Assembly: GCF_000237925.1 (NCBI RefSeq)
Contig: NC_031502.1
Span: 30,145,266-30,209,265 of the forward strand
DNA length: 64,000 nucleotides
Direction: 5' to 3'
From: Schistosoma mansoni
Taxonomy: Eukaryota > Platyhelminthes > Trematoda > Strigeidida > Schistosomatidae
The notes below the pieces were generated by a model. It worked only from the letters and a program-made list of their open reading frames with translations, was not told the origin of the DNA and made no database searches. Below, one piece after another: positions 19,601 through 34,600 of the stretch (positions are counted from its first letter, which is position 1; each line of letters starts with the position of its first letter). Made by a program: the position numbers and the translations under genes.

Positions 19601-22600
19601 ACTCCAACAATGCATTTTTCGTCTAGGTACTATCTCAAAAACTGTCAATAATGAAATTTAAGTTCAAGCTCTGCAAAGATTCAAGATGATTAGTACGAAA
19701 AGCGATCCATCAAATAAGTTTTGTGAATATACTGTGAAGCGATCACTAGATAGCTATAAATTAGTAACAAAACTATGATGGATTGCTTTGCATAGAGCTT
19801 TGATAATCCATTCATACTTGGTGGTGTTGATTATTAAACTGACTTACACATACAAAGATGATGATGAGACTTAAATCAAAATGTCGTTAAGTAGTTTGAT
19901 TTAATATTTCACTCAGTAAACCAAGTGGTCATTATCCTGAGGTTTAGTAACTCGTATATAGACGTAGTTGAAAGTTTTTAAAATTTCCATTATCTCTCAC
20001 AGCGTCTCCGCCTAGAGATCTAATGATGCGATAGTAAGATGTAATTATCATTATTTACAAAATGGAACACGAGAAATAAATAAATAATTTTAAATAAAAG
20101 GTGCTAACTAATGAAACCGACCCACTTTTATTCATAATTGGGTAGCATATTAACTGTTGAGAATTAGTTTGCCAATTTATTTGAATTTGTTGTTGTTGTT
20201 GTTGATTGATGAAAGGAATAGTTTCACAATATGGTCCAAAACATTGAGGATTGATAGAATTCAAATATGGTGCTTTGTAATACTGATTTGAATTTTGTGT
20301 TATATTATTATTATTATCATTATTATTATTATTAGGTACATCAAAATGAACACTTTTTGTATTGTTATTATTATTACTATGGTAATTATAATCATTTGAT
20401 TGAAGTGAGTTTCTACTGATTGATTGGGAAATCAGCGGTCTATTTTGTAAATAAAGGGAAGATTGATTTATATCTGAAGTAGATTTTTCATTTTTATTTG
20501 ATCCTGGGTAGGATTCAGCAAGCGTACTTAAAGTACCATCAGTTGCACTACGACCTATCATATATTTTCCTAATCCATTTTGTGTGAAACATTCTTTGTT
20601 CATTTCTGTTTTTTGCTCTTGGTTTGTTAAATTAGATTTAACATGATCTTGTGAAATACGATTTAATCTTTTCATTGTTTTAAACGATGACCAGTAAGTG
20701 ATTGACTTGTTGGGTATTTGTATTGTTCGTAATTTCTTACGATAGCAATATTGATAACATGAATATGCAAAGACAATAACAACAAAAGAAACTAGTATAA
20801 TACATCCGATTATCAGTGTATTAGCTGTTGAGCTGATTGAGAAAAAACGTGATAAATTTGTTCTGTTGTCTAAAGATGTGACAGAAAATAACAAAAAATA
20901 TATGCCATGGTTTGTTCGTCAAGTTATTTAAAAAGGAAAACAAAAACTAGATGAAATAAGAAAAACGTAAGTTGGAAAACACGTTTGTTTGTAACTAGCT
21001 ATCGTTGAAAGAAGAAAATCTAGCACAAGAATAAAAGTTTTCCCTCCAAGGCTTACAATTTATTTAGTATGGACAGTAGTTCCGAAAAATAGAATCAAAA
21101 CTGCATGTATATTCTGATTTTAACTCAGTTACTTTAGTAACTGATCAGAGTGTGAAGTATTAAAACTAGAGTACAACCGTTTCTCAGATAAATGTATTAT
21201 TTCAAACAATCTCAGTATACATACATTTTTATATTCGCATAGTGGAAATTAGAGAATGTTGGCTTATTGGTTACAGTACTCCACTTTTAGCCAATAAATG
21301 GTACATCCAAATACCATTCCACCCATTTCATTTTGAACAGCCAAGTATTATCATTGGCGTACGCATTAAAAAAAATTCCATCCCATTATTAAGTAAACGA
21401 ATACGAACTTGTTGAGTAAGTTAGGACTTAAAGATGTTCAAAAATAAAGAATATCTGACTAAAAACTGCTCCCATTAACGTTTTGATTGGATCCTGCTGC
21501 TATAAGTCCAAAATAATACATTATTTTAAATAGCATAAAATAAGGCATGCTAGTGAGGTAAACAATGGTAAATGTTAAAAATGGTAAAAGAAAGATATAT
21601 GCAATACGTAAAACTCTATGTTTATTTAACAGCCACTATTTAAAAAATATGAGCTCATCATGCAAATACAAGGAGATGCTCTCCTAACAAATACTGAAAT
21701 TTTCGGATTACTTTTGCCGCAATTATATAAGATAACAAAATATTAGTTTATCACCGAGTGTGCGAGCCTAAAAATTATGCAATTAAGTACTACTTACTCA
21801 TGAGTAAGATAATTAGAATACACAAATTTTACGATTTCTGTACGCTTAAACCGTGTGAGCCACCGTCCTGTCAGTTTTTATTTCATTTCTGTATCATCCT
21901 TTTCAAAAATTGTTTGTTTGGAGTTCTATATGTGTAGTTGTTAACTTTTGTTTCAGTTACTCAGTTATGTAGAACATACTTCATATACGTAACAAAGATC
22001 AAAATATGTTTACATTAAAGTTTAACTTAATACCTTAAAATATCTTTTGTACATGTAAACCTCATCACATAGCTTTCGTGTAAACCTAAATGGTTTTATA
22101 AAATAAGCAGTCTACCAATTTTGTCTTTTTACTTTCATACTCGTTCGCTGGAGATTATAAGCATTGTCAGCTAGCGACGAAGGGTTGATGTATAGCAATA
22201 AATGAAATTTTAAAAAAAAGTTATTCCGATTGATGATATTAAATACATATATTCCTCCATGACCAATACACATACAAGGAAACATAGTTAATGAATTTCC
22301 GCTGAGGGTAAGAAATTATTTTATTACCAGTTATCGTAAACCAACGTCTTAATGTAGGGCAATATGTGTGTAGTTTAAGTTATGAATGAATGTTAGATGA
22401 TGTGTGAGTAAAAAGAAAGAGATAATCGGTTAATCCAAGTTCCTACACTGTGAAATAAGAGAAACAAGGAAAATTATGAAAGGCGAGATGAAATAAAAAG
22501 ATATTAAAGCAAAGTATATCATATAAGCAAAGATGGTTATATATATATATATATATATATCATATGTTGTGAGGCAGCGACAATAATTATGGCAAAACCT

Positions 22601-25600
22601 CAATACCGTATACTACAAGTCTCCTTCCTTCTAGCCTCGCAGACCTGAGGAGATGAGTTTTAAAAAGAAGATTTACTGGGAGAGACTAAAGAAAATTGAT
22701 TGACATCCACGTTAATTCAATCATATATCGATTGAATTCAGTGGTTGATAATTATAAAATCTACCAAAGTGTGCAATCATCACTCAAGCACAAAACCACA
22801 GTGAATGTATAACTTTAGTGAAAAGTTCATTATCTATTTGAAATTGAACAGTATCCTTTATTTTTACTATTTTCATTTTCTGGAATCTTTAACCACTTTT
22901 CAAAACAAAAGTGCTGTTCTCAGCTTAAGTCGTCTTTTGACAACCGTGGATGATTTAAAATAGTCTGAAATTCAATAAAATAGATTTCTGAAAACTGAGG
23001 CAGTCAGTCAGTTCTCATAAAAACAAAGCTCAGGGGTTCTTTGAATAGTATTTAGTAATAATGTAAACTACGTCAAAATTATCTGTAGTCCTATACTTTA
23101 CAGTTCGAATATCTTCTCTATTCTATTAATCTACAACAATTGTTTAACTATATTGTATATAAACATACAAAATGTCAAATTGGCTTTTAGCTATAATCAT
23201 AATACTTAATAAAACATGTGGAGAACATTCATTTTTACATGGTCTCCCATTTCTCGTAAACAAACAAACTGACTAACTAAGCATAAATTGATTGTGTTTT
23301 CCTGTGACCTTATAAAGTTCTCTTTTAAGGTAACAAAAAATCAGTTTATTTGTATATCATAAAAGTATTACTAGTAGTTAGTCAACGAATTGTCAAAATG
23401 CCTACTGTAATAAATGATAATACACTAACATATGTTTTTTTCCTGGATTTACAGAAAACAAAAACAAATTGAACAATCGTTGTAAGAATGATATACACTG
23501 TATGCATATATGTTCAGTGGGGGGGGGGAGAATAAATCAAAAAGAATTACTGAATCTAAAAGCCTAAAATACATTAGGCCTTTTTCCAACATGGGATTAA
23601 GTATGGGAAATAAGTGAACGTGTGGAGGATTGTTAGAGAAAAATTTCCATTTTTTTTACTTATTCAACTTATACCCACTGATTTGAGTGGTTATAAGAAG
23701 AATATATCACCAAAACTGTCACGAGAAAAAAATTGCCCAATCAGAATGAACTCGATAGAAATACTGTATCCTCGTTAGACTACCTATCATAATAACATAA
23801 ATTAGCGTATCGATAGGAGTGATAAGAGTGAACAGTGGTGTGATAATAAAAGTATATACAAAAAAATAGTTTAGATAACACACATTAATCATGCATTCAG
23901 TCAATTTTTCATATTGTGATTTTCGCACACCAGATCATTTAGTATAATCTCAGGTATTCAGTTAAACAACAGTAATTTAAGTTGAAACAATTAATTATTT
24001 CTTGTGGTAATTGTTAAATGAAGAAATAGATGATTGATGGAAAACGCAAAAGTGCTTAGCAAAAAAAGCATTGATGAGTAATAAATATATCTTTAAGAAT
24101 TTCAAGCCATGAGGATATAGAATAGTAAAGGATGTCTATATGTGTACTTGGATTTTAAGATGGTTATGATAGTCTTAATGGCATTAAGTTTGACGATTCC
24201 CTGTCAAATCAGACTGCATCGTTTTTTGTCAGTTATTTTTATGTTAAATTACTACTAATGATTTTATGTTACAGTCTTTTAAAATGCTCTCCAAAAAAAT
24301 TGATTCACTTCAATTTTAATGATTTCGTATCACTTATACCTTGTAGTTTGAACATAGTTTATCCCATCAGAGCAGCATATTCTCGATCAACTTTTGGTTT
24401 TTGGCTTATATGTTATAGCAATCGAATAACAAGACAACAGATTTTTTGAATAAATAAATCTATAAGGTTTTGGTTACGTTAATAGTTTAATTTCAACACG
24501 AAGTGATATTAGGCCTAGTAAGAACCGACAGGGATAGTCACTAAAATCATGGTACGTTTTAGTCTAAACTTTCTCAACCATTCATATGTCAAACTGCATA
24601 TGAGGTTAAAATCAGGACACCTGAGTCTTGCAACCAACATAATACCATTGAGCGATATCGTAGGAAAGGATGGTCAGCGATTTAAGCCTGAATCGTTAGA
24701 GAGTTATCTCCTTACTAAAAAATTTGCCGAATTTACAGATCACAGTTTTTTATCTGTGTGTTGAAAATTTTGTTTCATATTTATTCACAATTGAATTTTA
24801 TCAGTTATCACAAATCATCTGATAATGCAGCTCGATAGTTTTATTTTAGGCAAAAGACAGATTTTCGGAGTTCGATCCTATATACTTCTAAAGGACTTCA
24901 CTAACAACTGATAATCAGGTTCCAATTATTTCTCCAACTAATACCAGCCTTTGGCAAACATCATTTTCTAATTATACAAACTTTTCACTAAAAACCATAC
25001 AAATAATTAATTTTAACAGTAAGTTTGAAAAAAAAGGGGAATTAAATCTAATCCGTTTATGGGGTACGGTTTGTACACTTTTTTGTGAGTTACGCTGTTT
25101 ATATCATAGTTACCAATACTAATCGAGTACTCGAATGTAAGTAGGTGAGGTGTTGTTTGGATTTGTGACCTTTTCGCCAGAAACAGTGCTTTAAACACTG
25201 ATTTAGCAACTGTTTTGTTCATTACTTGTAGTAACAGTGATAGTGTCATTTATATGATAGCGTCATAACTATACAGTTAACTATACAATTAATGTTGTAC
25301 CATGATAGGATTTGAATGTAGTTTCGTACAAAAAGTAAATCATTATCTGAAAAATCTTTGCTATAATAAATTACTCAGAATATAATGATTGATAACCGGA
25401 TTATTTTCAAAGATAAAGCATTTACGATGATCCTATGTACGTCATTGCTGACAAAATGTTCATTATCTTTTTATCGAACACAGAGTAAAGCTTGTGGTCC
25501 ATAATTTTTGTGTAGTTTTTCAACAAACCAATGAAATAGCAATTGCCAATCTCTTGGACTACGTTATCTACGTATATCCATTTTCGTATGACAATAAATG

Positions 25601-28600
25601 GTACTTAATGCTCTCAGATATTTAACGAATACCACCAAATAATGAATATAAAGTAAATCATATTAGATCTAGGTTTTTATTGTATTATATCCTTTGCTTA
25701 ATAGCATTATTGAGCCCTTAATCTATCAAACTCTAATCCCAAATAAGCATTATGACAATATGGCTGAGTGACTGTGTCTGCATGGAATGATATATAAAGA
25801 ATATATAAGTACAGGCAAAGTTAAACTCCATGTTTTTGCACTTTTCTAACATTTCTAAATGTTTCTCTATTCCTAACTTTGTTTCAGTTTAAAAAAACTC
25901 ACATTTTTTCAGATAGGCACTGACACTGTTATCCAGAGTGATAATGGAAGGCATTTCTATTATATCATCCAGTTTAGGGAATGTGACATAATGAAAAGGA
26001 TACTTTTTTTATTAATTGAACAAATTTACACATAATGAATCCAGAGAATAAACTAAAACGACTTCTACTTATATGTATAAGGTCGTTTAAGTAAAGTTTA
26101 ATAATAAAAGCAGTTTAAAAACTTACTTTCAATGTGTGAGCTAGGAAATAAACTTTTGACTAATGTGTATTTATTATTATTGTTTATAAGTGGATCATTG
26201 TTTAATTTATAAACTGTACAACCAACATTGTTTAAATCAGCAGGAGTAAGATAAGCACCAACTAATGCATGTAATAATTGATGAGGTAAATCTGACGGAT
26301 TCATTCGTAAACTAGGTAACTCATCTCTTGCATTGTGACAATGTACGATACTATCACATTGAAGTAACCTTGAAATACAATAACCATAATCTTTACGTTT
26401 GGATGATCGACGTTGTTTTAATTTGATTGATTTAACTTCCGATAAATTTTTTTGAACTATGTTTTGTAAAATTTGTTTAGTAGTTATCGGCTGAATATCA
26501 GTGGAATAGTTTGTTTTATCAGATGAGTTTAGCACATTGGTTATTGAACGTTTGTTTCGGTGCATATATGATAACTGAGATGGTTCCACTGATATATGTC
26601 CACAAAAGAATTCATTATTTTCACAAACACCTGCAGATTTCGCTTGAAGAAAGGTTGGTTGAAACAAAAACAATTTATTATGATAAATATTTATATTAAA
26701 TAATACTAGGTGACTAAACAAACTGCAAATTCTTAGAAAAATTATGCTCTTATCAAAAATAATATTGATATTACTAGTTGGCAAACAATAGCATTTTAAC
26801 CAGGAAGTTATTGTTTACACTATTCTCCAACTATGGCTTAACTCTTTATATGTCAGTTAAGAAAAATTAAGGCAAAGAAACTATGGAACTGAGGAAACCA
26901 TTCCCGTGGAAATCAGCTTGTAATTATCTTTTTATTTGTACCCGTTAAACAATTAGCTTATGGTATTTCTTTATAAATTAAAGTGCAAGGTACTTGTTTA
27001 TCTATGAAATGTTGCTGTTTTTTACTGCGGTAAGTTGACTAATCTATGTATTATTTGGCTTTATATCAAAGTCCTACTGTTATTTACGTGATATAATGTA
27101 TTATTTTGGGTGTGTTGTCGTTTGGTATTTTAAACATCTAAACATCCCAGTTCTCTTAAATATTTAAGGCACTTAGCTAGCTTTTCTAGTGTTGTGGTAA
27201 GCTAGTTTGGAACGTGTAAACTTTGCATAGAGCTATTAACTGTGGTAAATACGATCATAAAGTTAACGGACTCGATGTTATTGGTATGGACTCTAATTCA
27301 TAATAATTTTGACTAATATGATACTTGGGTTTTGAACATCCTAAGCAAATCTTTAAAACATTGTGCAGTACAAATGAACAAATGAACAGATTTTTAGTTT
27401 CATTTCTAGATTGCTAAAAACAGACGATAAAAATTTCGTAACTCATTGAATACTGAACAATAAGGTAATACACAAACGCACTATTGGTATATTTAGATAC
27501 TTTTCGATTTTTCGATATTGATAATTAAAAATGGAAAACCAAAGATATTTTCCATGATGTTTAAGACAACGTTAAAGGTATACATGTCCCCTTCACAAAG
27601 AAATAAAGCTCAAGTTTCAGAAGATCAGCTTTAAATAAAGTCTAGTAGACTCAATTTCCTTAACACTGTAAACGATTATCAAACTATGATTGTAAGGACA
27701 GGTTACTCCTCTGTATTAAAGTTGTGTTATTACTAGTTGATTGTTTATTTAATAATGATTTTCATTCTGAGACAGTCAACATTTTAAAAAAATCTGGATT
27801 TTGAAAACTGTATCAAATTTCGAAGTTGCTGATCTTCTAGTTAACGTTCCTTGCGATATTGACTTATGTTCAAAGTTCCTACAATATTTAGTTTCATGAA
27901 GATATATATATATATCTATCCATTTAATAACTTAACTATCGCCATTCTGAGTTTCAATGTTTTCAAACTTTTCATAAGTAACTACAACGTAAAAATCAAA
28001 ACAGAAAGGAAATCAAATTGTGAAAAGAAAAACTTGTTTCATCATTTTTCATTTCCATATCAGTTTCATTTGGTGAACTACTTCTAAAAAAGGGAGTTCT
28101 ATTAACGGAAATAAAACGAGTACAAATAAAAGATGAAAGTGTGAGAACAGTGGATAAAAAAAGAATTATTTTTCATCAGAATGTAAAAGAAATCATATGA
28201 TTATTTATGCTTATTTTAGATTGAAAGCATTTTCTAATATCTATCGAAGAAAGGGGAGCTCACGATGTAGATTATTTGGTTTCTTTTTTTTCTTTTCATT
28301 TTTCTGGTAGCCTAAATCTGTAACCTGCTTTTTCGGCGTCGTTTGACGCTTGATGTAATAAAAAACCTGTAGAATTCAAAAACACATTATTATGCTTTGA
28401 AATCAGTTGTATACTAGTGGCATTGAACTGACACAGATAATAAATAACTAAATTATATGTCATTGAATTTAGATAATACTAAGTTTTATTTCTCATTGTG
28501 TGAATGTTACTTAGTTTTTAATTGAAACTGGAATTTTCTTTATCCGGTAGCTCAGAGATAAATAGAAGATGCAACTCCAGTCTTTACAAGACCTGTTAGT

Positions 28601-31600
28601 GTACTATCCACTGGTTTGTTGAGTTACAATAGTGATTCTGTTCTATAATTATTGTTCGAAGAATCTTATTAATTGTTTCACCTCGGATCATATATTCATT
28701 TTTATTACTAAGAGTTATGCTCATATATTTAATAAGTGAATTGTAAAAGGAGATTACAGATAACATCACCAACTTTGCGTTATTTATAAAGTCTGACAAT
28801 CGAAGCTGTTCCGAACCATTCATTAGTCAATCAGTTGATAACAAGTCATAATTTAATTCCATATCAACTGGGATAACATGATCTGACAAAGTGATTAACT
28901 GATCAAAATGGGTCTAGTCGTATATCCTTTACTTCCATAACAACCAGATAAAGTCTGAATAACCGTTTAGCGGTGAATTTTTTAAAAACTAAGTTCGTAT
29001 AACTAAATACCAGCGTGTTAAACCTTGTCGGAACTTATTTATTCTTTTAAATTCGATCGTTAATGAATTAAGTCAATCTAGGTTGATCCCTTCAACCAAC
29101 CAATAGTTCAACAAATAGGTAAACCAAAAATATTCTTTTTTTGATAAATTCCTTGTTAGATTTATAGTTATAAGGTATTATTTAAAAAAAATACTAGAAA
29201 AAGAATCTACATATGGTTTTCCTTTTTGTACCTGGACATGATGCAATAATAATTTATGTTTCATAAAGCTTATTGATTTGTCTACTCCGATAGAAAGTTA
29301 ACAGAGTTACTGTAGTCTACATCATACGATTAAATGATGCCTAAGTATCTACAATGAAGACATGTCAAACTGTTATATATACTGCTGGATCATTATTACT
29401 CAACTGCGATTAAACATGACATCATTTGTTCAATATTCAAAGAACACATTCTATGTTTCAGTTTCCTTTAAATGAACCGGTTTAGTGGTAATAAATATTC
29501 CTATGAGCATAAGTGTGAAAAACCGAAGAATACTTAGCCTCTTATTATCATAATGGGCATCAACTTTCTTGGAAAACTTCTTATAAAACAACGAATTCTT
29601 ACAAACCATCTTTCGATTCTATTTTATTCATTTAAGTTCAACAGCTTCACAATTATATTCTATTTAACACCATTCATATATCTTTAAATTTAAACTATTC
29701 TGTTTGCATTAAGGCATCATTTGTTGAACAAAACGAATATTTCGATATTATGTACTCCTCATTTGTCCGGAAAACATAATGAATGACTAGGGAATGAAAG
29801 AGATCAGTAAGTTTTACAAAGGATTCAGAACCAAATTAGACAAATGGAGTGACTGTGAACTAAACTTCAATAGAAGTCTGTGCAAATTTAAATATTCGTT
29901 CATAAACATATGTTTTGATGACATATAAATACATTTGATAAAAGTATGAAGGTGATTAATATTGCGCACTATGCTTACGTAGTTTTCCAAGAAACGACTG
30001 CTTTATAACAGTTCGTTAACGGGCACCAAAAGTATTGGTATTACTGCTCAATACCCGCTAGACAAAAATTTGACAAAAGAACTCGTTGATCATTGGAAAG
30101 TATGACTCATAGATTGATTATTGTGAGCGCCAAACGTGTGTTACTCACGTTAGTACTAGTTTAAAACCTTTAATATATGTTACGCTAAACAATATATTGG
30201 CTTACATAATTTTGAATGAAATGGCTGTTAATGTAAATTTATCACTTCAACTATTTAAAAATAACTAATCTATTGACAATCAATTTGGTTACAACTCTCA
30301 AAGATACTAGTTGGGACTATTTAGTGGTATATGATCTTACTAAACGGTTAGAGTTTTAAATCACCACAGGAAATGATTAAGTTTAGTAATGGAATACAAT
30401 TACAGAATCCTTTTACCACTTAAGATCTAAAAACTTCACAGTGACATCGAGTCAGTTATCCTAGTGTTCATATCTCAACTTATTAGATCAACAATAAGGT
30501 AAAGTCAGTGGAAAAGTAGATAACAAGTATTGATTAACTTGTGTATAGATTTGTAGATCGAAAAATTGTGTATTTTTTGGAATTGTTAGAGTAAAATCAA
30601 TCATTTGAAAAAAATAACTTTATTATATTTCTGATACAAAAACAAAAACTATAAACCGTCTGAAGAAAACCTTTGTCCCCCAGAAAGTACTAATATAGTA
30701 TACCAGTGGATTGTGTATGACATTATCAATGTACCCATAAATTATATTTAATTTAATCAACGATTAATTATGGTGTATTCAATTATTTATTGAGAGTTCA
30801 TTTTACTCTGATGGGAACAATTTATCTTTAGTCAAATTATGTGGCATTCTAAATGTGCATACATCTTAAACAGGAATAAAGGTATGGGGTTCAAGAGAAC
30901 TATACTGATCAACATTAGTTTAGCTCTGGAAGATGATTGCACAATATAAAATAGAGTGTAATTTCATATGGACGTTATTTTTTCGTTCTTAATTTTTTAC
31001 TGCAACAGTTCAGGGGTGATGGTGCACAAAAGTTTTTAAGCTATTTCAATATCATAGGTTACCAAACGAAGTATTCATCACTAACCAGCTATATAAATCG
31101 CGCAAAATAGAACTCAAGATATCCCAGATTCCACAGACGAACACTATGTTTTGAGATAATTGGATCGGAGTTCACTTGTCTGAATTATTGGCCTCAATGT
31201 AATTAGTTATATATTATGATTCTCATTGAACGAAATGTGTGAAACAGTGACTTAATTAGTCGATTAGTCAGTAAGTGAGCCAATAAGTGACTAATGTTTT
31301 GTATATATTTATATTATTCGTAAAACCACCTTGTTTGCCAAAAATGGAAATGTAATTCTTCTCAATCTGTCAGAATTCTGCTAAAAAGCACTACTTTTAT
31401 CAGAAATATAATTAATAGATACGACTATCTATTATCTTTAATGATCCTGACTGTTATTTGTTTGATGTTGATAAAACTTAAATCACCAAATAAATTTCTC
31501 CTAGAAAAGCTAAAACCCAACATCACAGAAAAATAAATGTAGTAGTGCACAATCAAATAAACGGTTTTCGAAAACAATAATTATACGTATATTTTAAGGA

Positions 31601-34600
31601 AAAGACCCATTGAAATCCCACTTTCAATTAAACTTCACATGAAAAAATCATTTACTACAGTTTAAGCATCTAAAAAGAGTCAATCGTTGAAATGGTTGTA
31701 CAGTGACCATGTTCAAATAAGTCATTTTGATATGTCTCACTTATTCATAAGGCTTAGTGTTAGGAAGTCAAACATAGATGATGTTAAATAACGCTATTAT
31801 GTTGATCATTTATTTATGCTAATAAAATGGTTGATAACTAATTGATTGTGAATACTAATGTTAAATTGAAATGTAAAATATAACCCATTGGAAAACTGAA
31901 ATAACTACGCAACAAAATTCACAAAATTGAAAATTATTTATTATTAAAAAATGAAACTTTTAATAATTTCATTCAATTCCTGATCCATAATTCAAAGTTA
32001 GTGATTAATGATTAAATGAAATAAAACTGTAACGGTGACTCGTTGGCAGACTCAAGGAAGCCTCAAGAAGCACAGAAAGAGCCGAAGACATTCCATCCAA
32101 TCACCGCTAGAGGAACACTCTAGAATGTCGACGTGTAGCTTCCCTATTGGATGGATAAGAAGAACTCCCTATGTGCCTATTGGCTGTTTGAAATGATGAA
32201 TGACTTTCAGCCAAAAACTATAAATACATGAGATTTTTTTACTATATTTGACACTGTGTTGGGAATAACATTCCTACTTACTAGTCATCTGTCTTCTCTC
32301 TTGCGACGTTGCGGGTTTGATCGTTCAAGTGATCTAGTAGTACGCTGTGTGAAAAGAATCTAAGCTTTAGATATAACGGAAACTACTTATGTTCAGTCAG
32401 GTGTACGATGAAAAACAAAACAAAAAATACAACAACAAGAGAAGAACAAACATAATCATCATCAAATGAAGGACTAGCTTCATCTAAATAACGTTTTTTT
32501 TCTTTTGCAGTAAATTTACATAACAACCTTCGTAATGTGAAAATCTAATTGACGGAATGATTTGGAAAAAAAGATTTAAAAGAACAATCTTCTTAATTGT
32601 TAGTTCATCTAGAAACGAAACTGTGTAAATTATTAAAATTAAGGGAAATATGTTTAACGCACGCAAAACAGTTTGGTATATTTCGCGAAAAAAAGGAAAA
32701 CGTTTTGAATGTAGAAAGTCAATCTGATTGATGGTAAATGTTTTCAAAAATCAATCCAACTACCACCAATAGACATATTTTAAAAGAACCATTTACTTTC
32801 TTAAATCAGCGCTTTATATGAATCTACTTACTGACTGGTTATATATATATATTAAACAAGATGTGGAAGTTAGATAAGTTTAATAGAAATGAAATCCAAA
32901 CTTAATATTAAAATGGCCTAAAGTTTTATGCGAAAACTTTTCTCTCCGGAGAATATATTCAATGTACATGTATTAAAGGTAAGATAAAAGATTATAACTT
33001 TAACTTTTCTGAGTTAAGTGTTGGAGTACAGGTTTCAATCTTGGAGATTGCAGTAAATTGTAAAAAGAATCTAATGCAATAGCAATAGTAAACTAAATCT
33101 CATTACAACAAACTAAAACAATGGCTATGTAATAAAGAGAAAATAGAGTGTTAAATTGTTCAATGTGGTGATGTGTTAGTAAACAAGTTGGTCAAAGTGT
33201 TAAAATGTTGAAGGAAATTTGTGATTTATTGAAAGAAATTTGTCAATGTTGCTTTGCTTATCTAAGCTAGACAATTTGTTGGTGAAAAATTCACTCTTAC
33301 AGTCATTAACCTTCTATACTGACAAGGAAATCCGTTACTTATTTGAAAATAAACTCTAAAATCTCATTTCTATATGAAATGTTTTCCGATGAAACAATAA
33401 ACAAGCTTTCCAAGCAAAGATGAGTGATGGATAGCAGTGGAATTCAGAAAGTGCGTTTCGTCCTACTTGAAACTCGTCAGCTGGATGTACGTACATCCCA
33501 TAGTCGAATCCCGGAGTGAACATCAACTCTGAGATGTAGGTACATCCAGCTGACGAGTCCCAGATAGAACGAAACGCGCATCTTGGATTCCACTGCTATC
33601 CACTATCCATCTTTGCTTGCATAGTTGACTTTGTTTTAAAACCATAACAATGTGATGTCGACTAGAATTTTCAGAGTTAATCAAATCAACGATTTCAAAG
33701 AGAATTTATCACCTACGTTAGAAATTCATATCATATTTTTGACATTATCAAAGTATACTTCACTTTAAATAGAAGGATTTGATAAGGAAAGCAAGGGAAG
33801 TGATTCGCTCTACTCTAGATAATATAATAAAATTTTATGGCTATATAAACAAGTGTAACAATGACGACAATTCTCAAAGGATATTGTATGACAAAAACTA
33901 TTATCATTATTCCATATGAAGTTTGGTTGGAATGTAAAGATTAATTTTATAAGTGATGTATTCTAAGTAATCAAATGTTATGAGAGTCAATCAATCATAT
34001 GACTATCACCATTAAATATTTACAAAAACTACAATTTACCACTTGAGAATATAATTTCCTCTCTTGAGATGAGATTGTTAGATGATAATGTTAAGTGTTG
34101 AATGGATATACTTAAATGTAAATGTGATATCTTAAAATGTATCTATTAGCAGAAGTAACAGAAGTATACTGGTTAGTTATCAAAAATGAATTGAATCTAG
34201 GTGGATTTCACAGTTTTGGTCATTTAATAACAGGACACATTTATCAGTAATTGTAGAATGAATATATCAGCATAATTTTTATTCCATGATCGAAATACAG
34301 ATAACACATATAACAGACTGTTTTTATTTGTATGTTATGTGACTTGATGGTAATATTTAGTGAAATTTAGCTTATATGATAAGTGTTGGAGTATGTATCC
34401 CCATTTAGGTAGTAGATTCCTATGATCGATCAACACCAACAACTAAGAATGAAATATCATGTTAAACAGTTAACCTGTTTCATTCAAGTCAATGAAGTTT
34501 AGTAGACAAAGAAAATATTGAATTGTTCCGGTTTGGTACATTAATATTATTATTATTAAAATTCGTCATCTTATGTTCAGTTACCAAAAGTTGCACAAAC

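Noticed and set aside
24549-24764. Plus-strand frame as a gene inside the intron
   Set aside because: No recognisable domain, no splice partners, opposite strand to the host gene; may be a repeat remnant.
25013-25249. Minus-strand frame as a further exon of the CUB/LDLa gene
   Set aside because: The LDLa and membrane exons already join in phase without it, and it shows no stalk-like features or matching splice sites.
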